This document shows, piece after piece, positions 24,021-36,120 of a stretch of DNA of 64,000 bases; the first letter of the stretch is position 1, and each line of letters starts with the position of its first letter. The notes under the pieces are model-generated. The model saw nothing but the letters and a program-made list of their open reading frames with translations, had not been told where the DNA came from and ran no database searches. This DNA comes from Cyathus striatus. Its lineage: Eukaryota; Basidiomycota; Agaricomycetes; Agaricales; Nidulariaceae. Where the stretch lies: assembly GCA_025738555.1 (NCBI GenBank), contig JAOVFP010000012.1, positions 2,356,001 through 2,420,000 of the forward strand, given 5' to 3'. Made by a program: the position numbers and the translations under genes.

Positions 24021-24771
24021 GTCCTTGCTCTCCCCCACTATGACACCACGTGACTTACCAAATATGGAAGGTGTTCGTCCGCTGATGGCCTCAAGTGCAT
24101 TCGGATCCTAATTTAACATTGCCCAATGGTGTAGTGGTTTGTTGACCTACAATAAAGTCTATTTTTTGCGCGAAGTGGGGTTCGATTCCCAGTGATGTCT
24201 TATTTTTTTATTGCTATTTTTACTAATAAAATTGAGGTTGGGCTAGGTTTGGGGTACTGTAAGACAGCAATTGGTTAAAATAGCTGTTAGAAAATGTGGT
24301 TAGGTTAGGGAGGGTATACTTAATACAATTGTTAGGATGGTTAGGTTAGGGATGGTTAGGTTAGGGATGGTAGGTGAGAGAGGTTTAGGTTAGGGAGGGT
24401 ATAATAGAACTAGTAATTAGCAGAAGTTAGGGCTGGGGTAACCCAGCCCTAACTTCATTGTCCTATGAAAGAATAGAGGTTAGAGGTTAGAGATAGAGGT
24501 TAGAGTTTGGTTTGGGATAGTTAGGTTAGGGATATGGAGTATTAATATTTGAAGGAGACTCATTACAGTTGTTAGCGAGGGATTACATTGACACCATTAT
24601 ACTTTGTATTTAATTTAAAGCTTAGTACATACTATTACAATGACTAAGTATTACAAAGTTACAAATTACTTTGAAATTACTAGTGTGGTTTCATGATGAC
24701 GCACGGTTATGAACAGTAACTGGTTGCCGATGGTCACATGGTGTCATAGTGGAGGAGAGCAAGGACTGTCA
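24021..24771. mobile_element. 751-bp element with 37-bp terminal inverted repeats
   Basis: The ends are inverted: gacagtccttgctctcc, ccactatgacacca, gtgac (24021-24058) against the complement of 24735-24771. I found no clear target-site duplication. Inside are a tRNA-like sequence (24120-24196) and a run of ggttaggttaggg-type repeats (24290-24540). It is absent from the mirror position on the right arm, so it was probably inserted after the arms formed. Confidence 0.55.
24120..24196 (+). other. tRNA-like sequence with Pol III boxes
   Basis: atggtgtagtggttt resembles an A box, and ggggttcgattccc is a good B box 45 bases later. The acceptor and anticodon stems do not pair properly, so it looks like a tRNA-derived SINE head, not a tRNA gene. 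Confidence 0.4.
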
Positions 24772-26337
24772 TGAAATCATTAAACTGAAAGTCAATATGG
24801 ATAGCTTAAAGTTAAAAACACCAAGTCTTGCCATCAGGGCAGTAGAAGTGGGATGGTGGAGGTGTATGAAGGTGTTGTCAGCAATGCTATTGCGACCCCA
24901 AGAGCAACCTGAGAGCCCAAAGGTTGGCCAGAAGCTCGGAACCCGAACAGCGCTGGCAGCACCTGACCCACATGCATCATGCAATGCTCAATCTTATCAT
25001 CAGCCAGCAAATTAGCCAAGTCAAGTGCTCAAGCACCTCCTTAAGCTGCATCTGCGATTAGATTCCACCACAAAAGGAAAATGAAAGTATCCCATTGATA
25101 ACACCATCTTTATGTGACCATTCTCATCCCCGCCTTCCACATGCACTCATCACATGATCTAATGATTAACCCTACTGTTCCAATCTACCAGGCTATTGAT
25201 AACAACAGAAATAAAATGACGTGCACCAGTTAATCAATACTTGCCAATGATAAGTTGATCCTACCAGGCCCTTTGATGAATCATTGACACTGGTGAGGCC
25301 TGATCAGAGGCCCAATGTACTGGCAATTCCATTTGAATGGTAAGTGAGTCATTCAATCCACCAGCTGGCATCATGGTTCATTTCCACATAAATGATTAAA
25401 CACTGAAGTAACACATTAGCTTGCTCCCTTAATGTATGGTGCAGATTCACCAGTGTTGTCACAAAGAAGTCCAGATACATATGTGAACTAAGTACTACAA
25501 AATGAAGAAAGCCCTTCTACAGTCTGCTGAGTGGCATGTCTTGCTGTAGTAGAATGCTTTCAATTCTGCACAACCCCAACTTGGTTGCACATCAGAAGGA
25601 GGATGGGGCTATGTCATGCAATTGTGTGGAGCAATCCATTAGGTATCAACATGAGAACATTGCTGGACAAAATACAATTGAACATGTTCAGCAATGAGCA
25701 GACACTTGCAGGGTAGGAATTATTTCACATAGTATGGTGGACTACCAGTTACCCTACTATCTCTTCAACTTTGTTCCCCAACCAGACTCTCTTGCTGGGG
25801 TGGAGAAACTACTGCACTCTTGAGTGAATCTTCTGACTTCATCATAAAAACCATAATGAATCTTAAAGGCATTGCAAATATCAAGTCACTGATGTAGGAC
25901 AAATCATGATTCACAATGCATCAATCTATTTGTTAGTAGATGATACCAGTAGGTTGCCAGTAAGTCTTTGATAGTGATTCCTTATCCATAGAATAGACAA
26001 TAAAAGCTTCAAATTCTCAAAGATAGTGAACATACTTGTACCACAAATGTACAGCCATCACACAATGAATGATTATTAGGTGTAACATACACAATAGCAT
26101 GAGTTTAAGCAATTCCAAATGTACATCTCAGTGACTCTCAATAACTCATGACTACATTGAACCCACAGTTTAGAAATCCCTTATCAACACACACCAAATG
26201 TGTGATATCAACATGTGATAGGGTAAGGCTGTAAACATGTTGTCCAAGGATATACATAGAATGAGAAGGTGTATCTTATTATAGAAGAACAGCTGATCAT
26301 ACCAATGATTTGGCTCAGAACATGTTTACGATGCTTT
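24772..26337 (+). repeat. Left inverted repeat flanking the NLR gene
   Basis: About 1.57 kb that matches 30993-32419 in inverted orientation, from tcatgaaatc at the outer end to ggctcagaacatgtttac at the inner end, with one insertion around 25711-25790. In the segment 25180-25430 nearly every difference is CG on the right arm against TG or CA here. No CG dinucleotide occurs between 25222 and 26327. No intact reading frame. Confidence 0.8.
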
Positions 26338-26420
26338 GCTTGAACAACTGCTTTAAATTTCTCTTCTTTAATAGAACTAGTGTCTGTAAATTCATTTTAT
26401 GCTTTCACAATAACAAAATG

Positions 26421-29400
26421 TCATACATTTTGAATGAGATGATAATGATCTTTTGGATGCACTGGAGAACCAGTTCTACACTGAACCCAGTCAGGTCCAC
26501 AAACAAAATTTGTTAAATCAACTTGACACATTGTATAATTTGGTAATATTTGAAAAGTTTCAAGGCCACACAAATGTGCTCTATGATGTAAAGGGACCCA
26601 AAGCAATTTATAATCATTGTGATCTTTCAGCCACCCATCTGAATGACAAGATATAAATATATTTGAACCCTCAAGTGATTTGTAGTTTTTGAAATGATCT
26701 GAGGTGAGATTAATATTATACACTTTAACAGTTTGATCATATGAGCCAGACACCACTTGTGTTCCATCTGGAGAGAATGCCACTGATCTCACATAATCAC
26801 TGTGGCCTTTAAATGGTCTGGTAATGGGTTTTCCACTCTCCACATTCCACACTCTGACAGTTTGATCACTTGAGCCAGACACCACTTGTGTTCCATCTGG
26901 AGAAAATGCCACTGATCTCACCAAATCACTGTGGCCTTTAAATGGTCCAGCAATAGTTTTTCTGCTCTTCACATTCCATACTCTGACAGTTTTATCAGAT
27001 GAGCCAGACACCACTTGTGTTCCATCTGGAGAAAATGCTACTGATCTCACCCAATCACTGTGGCCTTTAAATGGTCCAGCAATAGTTTTTCCACTCTTCA
27101 CATTCCACACTCTGACAGTTTGATCATTTGAGCTAGACACCACTTGTGTTCCATCTGGAGAAAATGCCACTGATGTCACATAATCACTGTGGCCTTTAAA
27201 TGGTCCAGCAGTTGTTTTTCCATTCTCTACATTCCACACTCTGAGAGTTCGATCATTTGAGCCAGACACCACTAGTATTCCATCTAGAGAAAATGCCACT
27301 GATCTCACAGAATGACTGTGACCTTTAAATGGTCCAGCAATTGTTTTTCTATTCTCTACACTCCACACTCTGAGAGTTCGATCATTTGAGCCAGACACCA
27401 CTTGTGTTCCATCAGGAGAAAATGCTACTGATGTCACAGAATCACTGTGGCCTTTAAATGGTCCAGCAGTTGTTTTTCCATTCTCTACATTCCACACTCT
27501 GAGAGTTCGATCATTTGAGCCAGACACCACTAGTATTCCATCTAGAGAAAATGCCACTGATCTCACAGAATGACTGTGACCTTTAAATGGTCCAGCAATT
27601 GTTTTTCTATTCTCTACACTCCACACTCTGAGAGTTCGATCATTTGAGCCAGACACCACTTGTGTTCCATCAGGAGAAGATGCTACTGATGTCACAGAAT
27701 CACTGTGGCCTTTAAATGGCTCAGCAAGAGTTTTTCCACTCTTCACATTCCACACTATGACAGTTTTATCAGATGAGCCAGACACCACTTGTATTCCATC
27801 TGGAGAAAATGCCACTGATGTCACAGAATCACTGTGGCCTTTAAATAGTTCAGCAATAGTTTTTCCACTCTTCACATTCCACACTATGACAGTTTGATCA
27901 TCTGAGCCAGACACCACTTGTGTTCCATCTGGAGAAAATGCCACTGATCTCACAGAATGAGTGTGGCCTTTGAATGGTTCAACAAGAGTTTTTCCACTCT
28001 TCACATTCCACACTCTGACAGTTTGATCATCTGAGCCAGATACCACTTGTGTTCCATTAGGAGAAAATGCCACTGATGTCACCCAATTACTGTGGCCTTT
28101 AAATGGTCCAGCAATAGTTTTTCCACTCTCCACATTCCACACTCTGACAGTTTTATCACATGAGCCAGAAACTACTTGTGTTCCATCAGGAGAAAATGCC
28201 ACTGATGTCACAGGATAACTGTGGCCTTCAAATGGTCCTGCAATGGTTTTTCCACTCTCCACATTCCACACTCTGACAGTTCGATCATTTAAGCCAGACA
28301 CCACTTGTGTTCCATCTGGAGAAAATGCCACTGATGTCACAGAATGAGTGTGGCCTTCAAATGGTCCAGCAATGGTTTTTCCACTCTTCACATTCCACAC
28401 TATGACAGTTTGATCATTTGAGCCAGACACCACTTTTGTTCCATCAGGAGAAAATGCTACTGATGACACCCAATTACTGTGGCCTTTAAATGGTCCAGCA
28501 ATATTTTTTCCACTCTCCACATTCCACACTCTGACAGTTCAATCATTTGAGCCAGACACCACTTGTGTTCCATCAGGAGAAAATGCTACTGATGTCACAG
28601 AATTACTGTGACTTTTAAATGGTCCAGCAATGGTTTTTCCACTCTCCACATTCCATACTCTGACAGTTTCATCATTTGAGCCAGACACTACTTGTGTTCC
28701 ATCAGGAGAAAATGCCACTGATGTAACAGAATGAGTGTGGCCTTCAAATGGCCCAGCAGTGTTTTTTCTACTCTCCAAATTCCACACTCTGACAATTCCA
28801 TTCTTTGAGCCAAATACCACATCTTGTCCATCAGGAGAATATGCCACACATGTAACAATTGAATTACTATAATATACTGTATGCAATGCTGCATTCCATA
28901 TTTTGTCTCTTCCTTTTACAATTGAAACTGTTTTCTGAAAGAAAGGTGAGAAAATTTTCACAATCAATGAATCTTCAGGTGCAAATGGTAATGCTGACAA
29001 ATATATACTTGTCATGCTTATTGTGATGGGAATATAAAAATTTGTGACAAATTTTATACCATCTTCAATAAAATCAAGTTGATATGAGCAAATCTGATTA
29101 AATTTAAGTATTTCATTTCTTTAAATATCTGATGGCATACCTTTGTACAAAATGTTAATTTTTTCAGCAATTCTTGTGCTGTCTGTACTTCATTTAAGAG
29201 ACTCATTATTTCCAACCAGAATAAGAATTTGCAGTATAAAAATTCATTTAAATCTGTTACTAAAGAATTATAGTGGCATTTCTTATCCCCAATCATTTCA
29301 ATATAATGTATGTTCCAATTCCTGCAGCAATATTGAAGATGTGTAGGTATATACTGTTTTATTTTTTGTGATAAGCTTTCAATGTCTTTATTTGCTACAT

Positions 29401-30840
29401 AGGATGATTCAATATTGCAAATATTAAATTTTAGCTCAGTATTGAGAATTCTAAAAATCATTTTGGTTATTCTTGGAATGTGTTTGACTTTATTAATTAG
29501 AAATTTATTATTATTTAAACCTCTTTCCAAAAATTCAACAAATGATAAATGATGAAATGCTATATTGTCATTATTTGTTGAAATGACAGGTAGAAGTTGA
29601 TGTGTAATTCTTTTAACTTCATTTGTAATGGCACTATCATTTCCACTAACATCCAAGAAGTGCTTGATATCCTCTTTTCTCAATGGTGATTTTGCCAACA
29701 ATAATGTTGCCAATACTTGTCTAACAATTTCCTTTCTATGTTCTGACCATTTTCCAAATGACATTTGAAGCATTTGATAATAGAGATCTTCAATCCCATG
29801 GCTTATATTCCATGACAGTACTTCTTCAAGCTTTTCATCTGGTGAAAGCTGGTCATCTTGCTCTGGAGTCAGGGTGATGTATCTGACTGCAGTAGATGCC
29901 CAGATAAATAATCCAGCAGCTTGTTTGCACATCTTCTTTAGCTCATTTTCTGTTAAATCAAATTGTAATTCATCTTTGAAAGTTTCAAAACTTTGTTTCA
30001 GAAAGAAAGAAATATCTTGATTTATCTCTGAGTCATAGAGTGAATCAGTTTCCAATATAATAGTTTTGCATATGTCTTTATTCTGGATAATGTCCAGTAG
30101 AGAACCAGGCCTTCCAGTCAAAATGAGCTTGTATTGTTTAGGAAGTACTATCCAATCTTGTAATGTCTTTTTCAAAGATTTTAAAAACTCAGATGATCTG
30201 CATTCATCCAATGCATCAATAATAAATGCAGGTGGATGTGATTTCAATTGTTCTTTGCAAACATTCAGTGGATTAGCAATCAGGTGTTTGAAATGCCATT
30301 CAATTCTCCCAAGTTGGAAAGTATTATTAAGCAGTTCTTCAATTTTATCTTTCACAATGGAATACTTGGAATTAGATGCTAAATGTGCAGCTATTGTTCT
30401 CCAAACCACAGTTGCATCACTTAAAGTTTCATCATCTCTCTTGAAGAAATGATATCCACCAAGTCTATTATTGTATTCATTGGAGCTAAGAGTTCCAATC
30501 AGAGTGGAGGCTATTGCAGATTTTCCTGAGCCAGGACTACCAGTAATCCACATAATGTTTGTAGTTGACTCTTCTATAAATTAAATTAATAATTTTGTAA
30601 TGGTTCTACATTGAATATCATACCAAAATCATTTAGCCACTCATATATATCATTCAGAATGGTAACTCTAGTCCCTTCCATACATGGAGGCAGATAATGC
30701 AAGTTATGATCAACAGGCTTCAATAACTTAAGTTTTTCGGAGATTTCATCATTTTTTGTGTTGTAATTATTAATTTGATCACGACCGACAGCATTCAGCT
30801 GAGCACCAGACACATTGACGTGGTGGGAACCGGAGAACAT
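26421..30840 (-). CDS. NACHT-WD40 NLR protein with one in-frame stop
   Basis: Three exons (30840-30624, 30573-29141, 29093-26421) join in frame to about 1440 codons. Residues 1-72: a start typical of agaricomycete NLRs (GSHHVNVSG, NAVGRDQINNY). Next is a NACHT NTPase: Walker A GSPGSGKSAIA, Walker B-like FIIDALDECR and GRPGS. Residues about 560-600 (IYLSALPFAPEDSL) form the usual linker. Then come about 17 WD40 repeats of 43 residues (VAFSPDGTQVVSGS, VWNV) and a C-terminal DGWLKD ... LLWVPLHHR motif. Such proteins sense non-self or stress and trigger a response, often cell death; ligand unknown. A TGA (28541-28539) replaces what is CGA or CAA in sister repeats, in the third WD40 repeat. Without read-through the product would be NACHT plus two WD40 units. 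The gene lies between long inverted repeats and is almost free of CpG. Confidence 0.85.
27198..27713 (-). repeat. Recent duplication of a two-repeat WD40 block
   Basis: Two 258-bp blocks (27198-27455 and 27456-27713), each coding two WD40 units, are nearly identical, down to SLDGILVV in place of SPDGTQVV. All WD40 units here repeat every 129 bp. The near-identity points to recent unequal exchange, as known for fungal NLR sensor repeats. Confidence 0.8.
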
Positions 30841-30992
30841 ATGAAGATTTTCAGCTATTGCAAATGCAGGAGAATTTGACCTTGAGCTTGTAAGATGTTG
30901 TACTTGAATAGTAAGGCGTTTGAGATAACGAGAGAGGGGAAGTGAAAGTTAGTGTGAACAGGAAATATATGTAGAACAATCCAATTGATACG

Positions 30993-32419
30993 CGTGGTAA
31001 ACGTGTTCCGAGCCAAATTGTTGGTATCAGCTGTTCTTCTATAATAAGATACACCTTCTCGTTCTATGTATATCGGACAACATGTTTACGGCCTTACCCT
31101 ATCGCGTGTTGATATCACACGTTTGGTGCGTATCGATAAGGGATTTCCAAACTGTAGGTTCAATGTAGTCACGGGTTATCGAGAGTCGTGGAGATGGACG
31201 TTTGGAATTGCTTCCATTCACGCTATCGCGTACGTCACACCTAATAATCATTTATCGCGCGATGGCTGCACTTTATAATACAAATATGTTCGCTTTCTTT
31301 GAGAAATTGAAGCTTTTATAGTCTACTCTATGGCTAAGGAATCGCTATCGAAGACTTACTGCCAATCTACTGGTATCATCTACTAACAAATAGAGTGATG
31401 TATTGTGATTCTTCCTATATCAGTAACATCAATTGATACCTGCAACGCCTTTAGGATTTATTATGGTTTTGCGATGAAGATTCGCTCGAGACTCTGAGAG
31501 TGCAGTAGTCTCTCTTGCTCAACATGTTCAATTGTCTTTCAATGCCCAGCAACTTCCTCATGTCGATGCACTAATGGATCTATATGATCGCATGACGCGG
31601 CCACGTCCTCCTTCTGATGTGCCACCAAGTTGGGGCCGCGGAGATTCGAACTTAGCATTCTACTGTGAGACCTGTCGACTGGACTGCAGAAGGGCTTCCT
31701 TCATTTTGCGGTACTTATTCACATACGTATCTGGACCTCTTCGTGACAACGCTGGAAAATCCGCACCTTACGGTAAGGGAGCAAGCTAATGTGTTACTTT
31801 AGTGTTTAATCATTTATGCGGTAATGAACGCCAGCTGGCGGATTGAACGATTCACTTACCGTTCAAATGTAATCGCCAGTACATCGGGCCTCAGGCCTCA
31901 TCAGTGTCAATGATTCGTCGAAGGGCCTGGTAGGATCAACTTATCATTGGCAAGTATTGATTAACCGGTGCACGTCGTTTTATTTCTGTTGTTATCGATA
32001 GCCCGGTAGATTGGAACAGTAGGATTAATCATTAGATCGTGTGATGAGCGCATGTGGAAGGCGGGGATGAGAATGGTCACATAAAGATGGTGTTATCGAT
32101 GGGATACTTTCGTTTTCCTTTTGTGGTGGAATCTAATCGCAGATGCAGCTTAAGGAGGTGCTTGAGCGCTTGACCTGGCTAATTTGCTGGCTGATGATAA
32201 GATTGAGCATCACATGATGCATGTGAATCGAATGCTACCGACGCTGTTCGGGTTCCGAACTTCTGACCAACGTTGAACCTCTCGCAGAGTCGCAGTGGCA
32301 TTGCGGACGACACCATCCTACACGAATCCACCATCCCGCTTCTGCTGCCCCGATGGCAAGACTCGGTATTCTAAACTTAAAGCTACCCATACACATCACC
32401 CGTTAAACGATTTCATGAA
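30993..32419 (-). repeat. Right inverted repeat flanking the NLR gene
   Basis: Inverted partner of 24772-26337. It keeps a normal density of CG dinucleotides, including at the places where the left arm has TG or CA. Short open frames inside (31066-31278, 31532-31789) have no counterpart in the left arm and are not called as genes. Confidence 0.8.
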
Positions 32420-32689
32420 GAGCTATCCCGATGCTGATGCTCCGAGTCTTCTTCGGCGCACTGAACACTGCTAGCGGACAGCGAGGTTGCAATCGCCCAC
32501 GATTGAGCCCACGATTGAGAGGGAGTAGAGGAATGATCAGATGGTGATATCTGATGCAACTGAAAGTAAGTGCCTACTCTCCTCTCCGTTCTTCGTTTCT
32601 TCTTTGCTGTTGACACATGGTCATCGGCGTTTTTCCACTTTCACTTTCACTCGACTCGTCCACGCTATGTTCACTAATTCCTCGTATTC

Positions 32690-33960
32690 TTACAGGATAT
32701 CGTTCTTGCCTACTCGTATCGGCGACAATCAAACACATTGGGCTGGATGGGCCGAAGCTACTTAGAATGAAACAGGTACGCTCCCTTCCGTATCTTTCCG
32801 TCCGCCCTACTTACACCTACACTTGCTCATAGTATACACTCGCTTGCATCTCAAGCCGCACCATCTCTAGCTCCACCTTGCGCATTGCGACCCCTCTTCC
32901 AAACCAGCTATTCAGAATATCATAACCTCCCAGCATGGAACAGCTAGTTCTTTCCACATGCCACCCCATCGTCGATGCGGACCCTTGCACCATCTCCATC
33001 CAACACGTACCTAGTAACGACTATTTCGTTGCATGGAACTTTCCCAATCGCCGCTACGACGCTGTCTCTGCTCCGGGTGCACCGACGGGGCTTTCGATTG
33101 GGACGTAGGACTTCTTGACCGGGATGGACGTCTTGCCCGCGTGTGGTGGAAGTGTCGGATCTTTTGTTATAGTTGGAGTGAATGAGATATTGGGGCTGGA
33201 GAGTCGAAAGAGACGTCTTGGACGATATACGCGCGCCTGTACCATCCTTTCCGCACATGGCCCATGATGGCATCATTAACGTCTCGCCTACATGTATTCG
33301 ACTGGAGCTCTTTACCAAGTTATCAGCCATCTGCCATACCCGACATCAGCGTTAACCAGAATGTGACCCCTACCAGGAAGAACTCGTATGGAGCAGGATG
33401 CTATTTTCACCGCACGGGTACGCAGTGCTCCCCCAACCCTTATATCGGAGGACAGGCTTGTCATGACGAAGGACGTAGTCTTGCGTGTGGTGAAAGTCTC
33501 GGATCTACCGTTATCAAACACCTGGCGATCCCACCGCGAAGACTTGTCCGGAGTAACAGGCTCTCTTCACCACACTCGTATCCGGCGCCCCCTCCGACAT
33601 CTATATCGTCTAGTTTCAGCCGCGCGCGTATCCAGCCCCCAGCCCCCCGTGCTGGCTCCGCTCATAAGCTCCTTACGAAGCTTATGCTTTCAAGTAGATT
33701 GTTCTTACAGTCCAGGCCTATATCCATCGCCATCTCCGCTCTTTACTCCAGCCCTACAATGACCACGAAGAGGACTGAACGAAGTGCGGTTGGTGTTGCA
33801 CGTATAATCATAGCGGGGGAACACATCGTTGCCGATGTGCACGGGAAGCTCTGTTCCTCCCACAGAATCCACCCATGCTGCTCAGTGCTCGTACATCCGC
33901 AACGCTCCAGGATGGTTGATACTGCTCGAATTTTGAAAGCACAGTATGGGTAACCCTTGC
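32690..33960 (+). pseudogene. Unrecognised gene-family copy c
   Basis: Right-arm copy of the family at 21.1-24.0 kb. Pieces on the plus strand in order: LPTRIGDNQTHWAGWAEAT (32710-32765), an intron-like stretch, DYFVAWNFPNRRYDAVSAPG (33023-33082), CGGSVGSFVIVGVNEILGLE (33140-33200), DRLVMTKDVVLRVVKVSD (33449-33502), then a tail mirrored at 22640-22900. In-frame stops such as the one after GLSIGT (33105) indicate decay. Function not recognised. Confidence 0.4.
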
Positions 33961-34208
33961 TCCTGTCATACAATGTGCGTTGGACTGAGGAGGACGTGAG
34001 ATCGAGTCAAGTCGAGTTGGAGGTGGTTCTATGTTTCGTGCTTGCTCACGTATGTGCGCGTCGTTCTGTCCTCTTCGCAAGTTGCTAGTTACTTACTAGT
34101 TACTCGCGACAAGTAGTGTGTATGTGATTGCTGCACGATTCCTTCCCCTTCCTCTAGAACGTTGTCGAACATCTTGCATCTATTTAGGTTTCGCTTCCTC
34201 TCATTGCT

Positions 34209-34397
34209 ATGAGACCAGCGCTGCGGAAGGAAACCAGGATGAGGACCTACTTACGCTGCTGTCTTGATGAAGGATTGGCGGTACGGAATGCAGTCTTGCA
34301 GGATTCCGTGAATGACGTCCGCCTCTGGTCTCATTATCAGGCAGATCAGCTACCAACTACCCTAATTCCGCTACGTTCTCTCCTGCCTTCGACGCGC
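34209..34397 (+). repeat. Palindrome-arm segment, mirror of 20911-21099
   Basis: Encodes AVRNAVLQD in the same context as the left-arm copy. Lies between gene-family copy c and kinesin copy B, as expected if both arms came from one inverted duplication. Confidence 0.5.
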
Positions 34398-34439
34398 ATA
34401 ACGTTCACCGTCCACCATAGAGCTCGTGCCCAATGAAGG

Positions 34440-35573
34440 GGTTGTCTCTGTGAACCCCATATGAATCCAAGTGACAGGGAACGATATCACCCCAGTCCCC
34501 CTCCGCGAGGACGTTGTCACTAGTATCTCTGGTGTGCATGGACATGGTGTTTTGAAGAGGGAGAGCGGGAATAGGAGGATTGCGAGCTCTCCGGGTAATT
34601 ATTGAGAGTCGGGAGGAAGGGAGGAGAGGCTTGTTACGCTTGTGCCGCCTAGTGGGAGGCATAGGCCTGTCCTGCGTAGGGAGTACTCCGGGGCTTGGTG
34701 GAGCTAGGTCGCAGGCTAGGTGTGGGAGGAGTGTGCGAACTTCGGTTTCGTCTGTCTTTTCTGCTTTATGGTGTGGGGTAGATACTGACAGGTGATTCAT
34801 AGAGTCTTATTGATCTAGCTGGATCGGAGAAGGCTGCTACTGATAAGGAACGAACGAGGGAGGGAAAGTATATTAATTCTAGGTTAGTTCTTGGTCTTGT
34901 AGTTGTTTGTAGCGAACTGACGATGTATAGTTTGTTAACTCTAGAAATTGTCATTAGGACTCGAGATAACAATGCTGCTGGGAGAAGACGTATGTTCTAC
35001 CTAGCTTACTGTCGCTGTGCTTGCCGATAGACCTAACCCAGAGATCACGTACCCTACTAGTACAACTAGAAGCTTACGCGTATTCTGAAAGCTTCCTTGT
35101 CCGGTAACGCGGGTATGACTACGTATGAGTGTGATCTGTACAATCAACCCTGATCCCTCCGCTGTTACTGAGAGCACGAGAGAGCACGAGCACACTGCTC
35201 TTAGCGCTCGCTAAGAATCCACGTCCATTTCTAGGTGCAGCAACTGCGAGTACGAGTAAAGTGCTAGCAGAGAAAGAACACGATACCATTCCTACATCCT
35301 CTCCCGTGCTTCCGACTGCTTCTATGCAGATGGAATGCTTCCACGTGCGACTTGTGTTCTCGCCGTTCCCTGCTCAGCCTAGTCTGCCGGACCACGAACC
35401 GAATGGCTTGATGGGGAGACGATCTTTGATTCTATCTTGGAGGTGGAGAATGCAATTTTGCCCCTCCCGCCTATGTCCGGAACCAATCAGCCGGGTATTG
35501 GTCCTGGGACCCCGCTGAGTCGTGTGAGGGAGGTGCCTGGGAGGTGCCGGGTGATAAGGAGAATATTTCACTT
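34440..35573 (+). pseudogene. Kinesin-7 pseudogene fragment, copy B
   Basis: Matches kinesin copy A from about 18060: a degraded LREEV-like region, then LIDLAGSEKA, DKERTREGKYIN (34800-34880), the INPDPSAVTEST region, a jump that skips the whole coiled coil, and the tail down to the shared bases gataaggagaatatt (35559-35573). There it stops abruptly because of an insertion; matching 3' flank resumes near 41607. Stops and frame changes are frequent. Confidence 0.65.
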
Positions 35574-35782
35574 AAGGTATTATGGTTCAAGTGACTAACT
35601 TGCACTAGGCCAATAGAGGTACTATGAGCGGCTCGTTCTCTTGTGGGCCGTGATGTTGAGTTATCAACGCAAAACATCACGGGCGGCTGACACCAGCGTC
35701 TGAGCTTAGGGTACGTACTACCCTCGTTTCAATTGAAGTTATTCGAACTCAATTGACTGTATCTTCAACTTATTCATTCCAG

Positions 35783-36048
35783 GGCTAGGCAACGTCTTTG
35801 TGGAGCTCTGGACGAGGATCATGGAGAAAATAGGATCTCCTCGACCAGGAAAATACCGTTGCGCTAGAAGCTAAAAAGTTCTCTCACCCGACCAGTATCT
35901 GTCTCGTGGCTAGGCAATGTCTTTGTGGAGCTCTCTGGACGAGATCATGGAGAAAAAGGAACGATTCTCTCCTCGACCAGGTTGGTACCGTTGCGCTAGC
36001 CACTCGAAGCTAAAAAGTTCTCTTTCACCCGCAACGGTATCTGTCTCG
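35783..36048 (+). repeat. Two tandem 5' repeats of the retroelement
   Basis: Copy 1 (35783-35906) and copy 2 (35908-36048) share ggctaggcaa, gtctttgtggagctct, ccgttgcgctag, aagctaaaaagttctct and tctgtctcg. They sit just upstream of the first reading frame, where tandem promoter units would be. Confidence 0.75.
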
Positions 36049-36120
36049 TTTTCGTCTCACGTTCGTCTCACGTTCTGCTCAGAGTCTCAGAGTTTTCGTT
36101 AGTTCCATCTCTTTACACTC

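Noticed and set aside
24290..24540. ggttaggttaggg repeats as an internal telomere
   Set aside because: Units are irregular, interrupted and inside a TIR element; no true TTAGGG array.
20737..35573. The palindrome as a pure assembly artefact
   Set aside because: The arms differ by many substitutions, by a tandem copy and by an insertion, so they are not one sequence assembled twice; long reads would still be useful.
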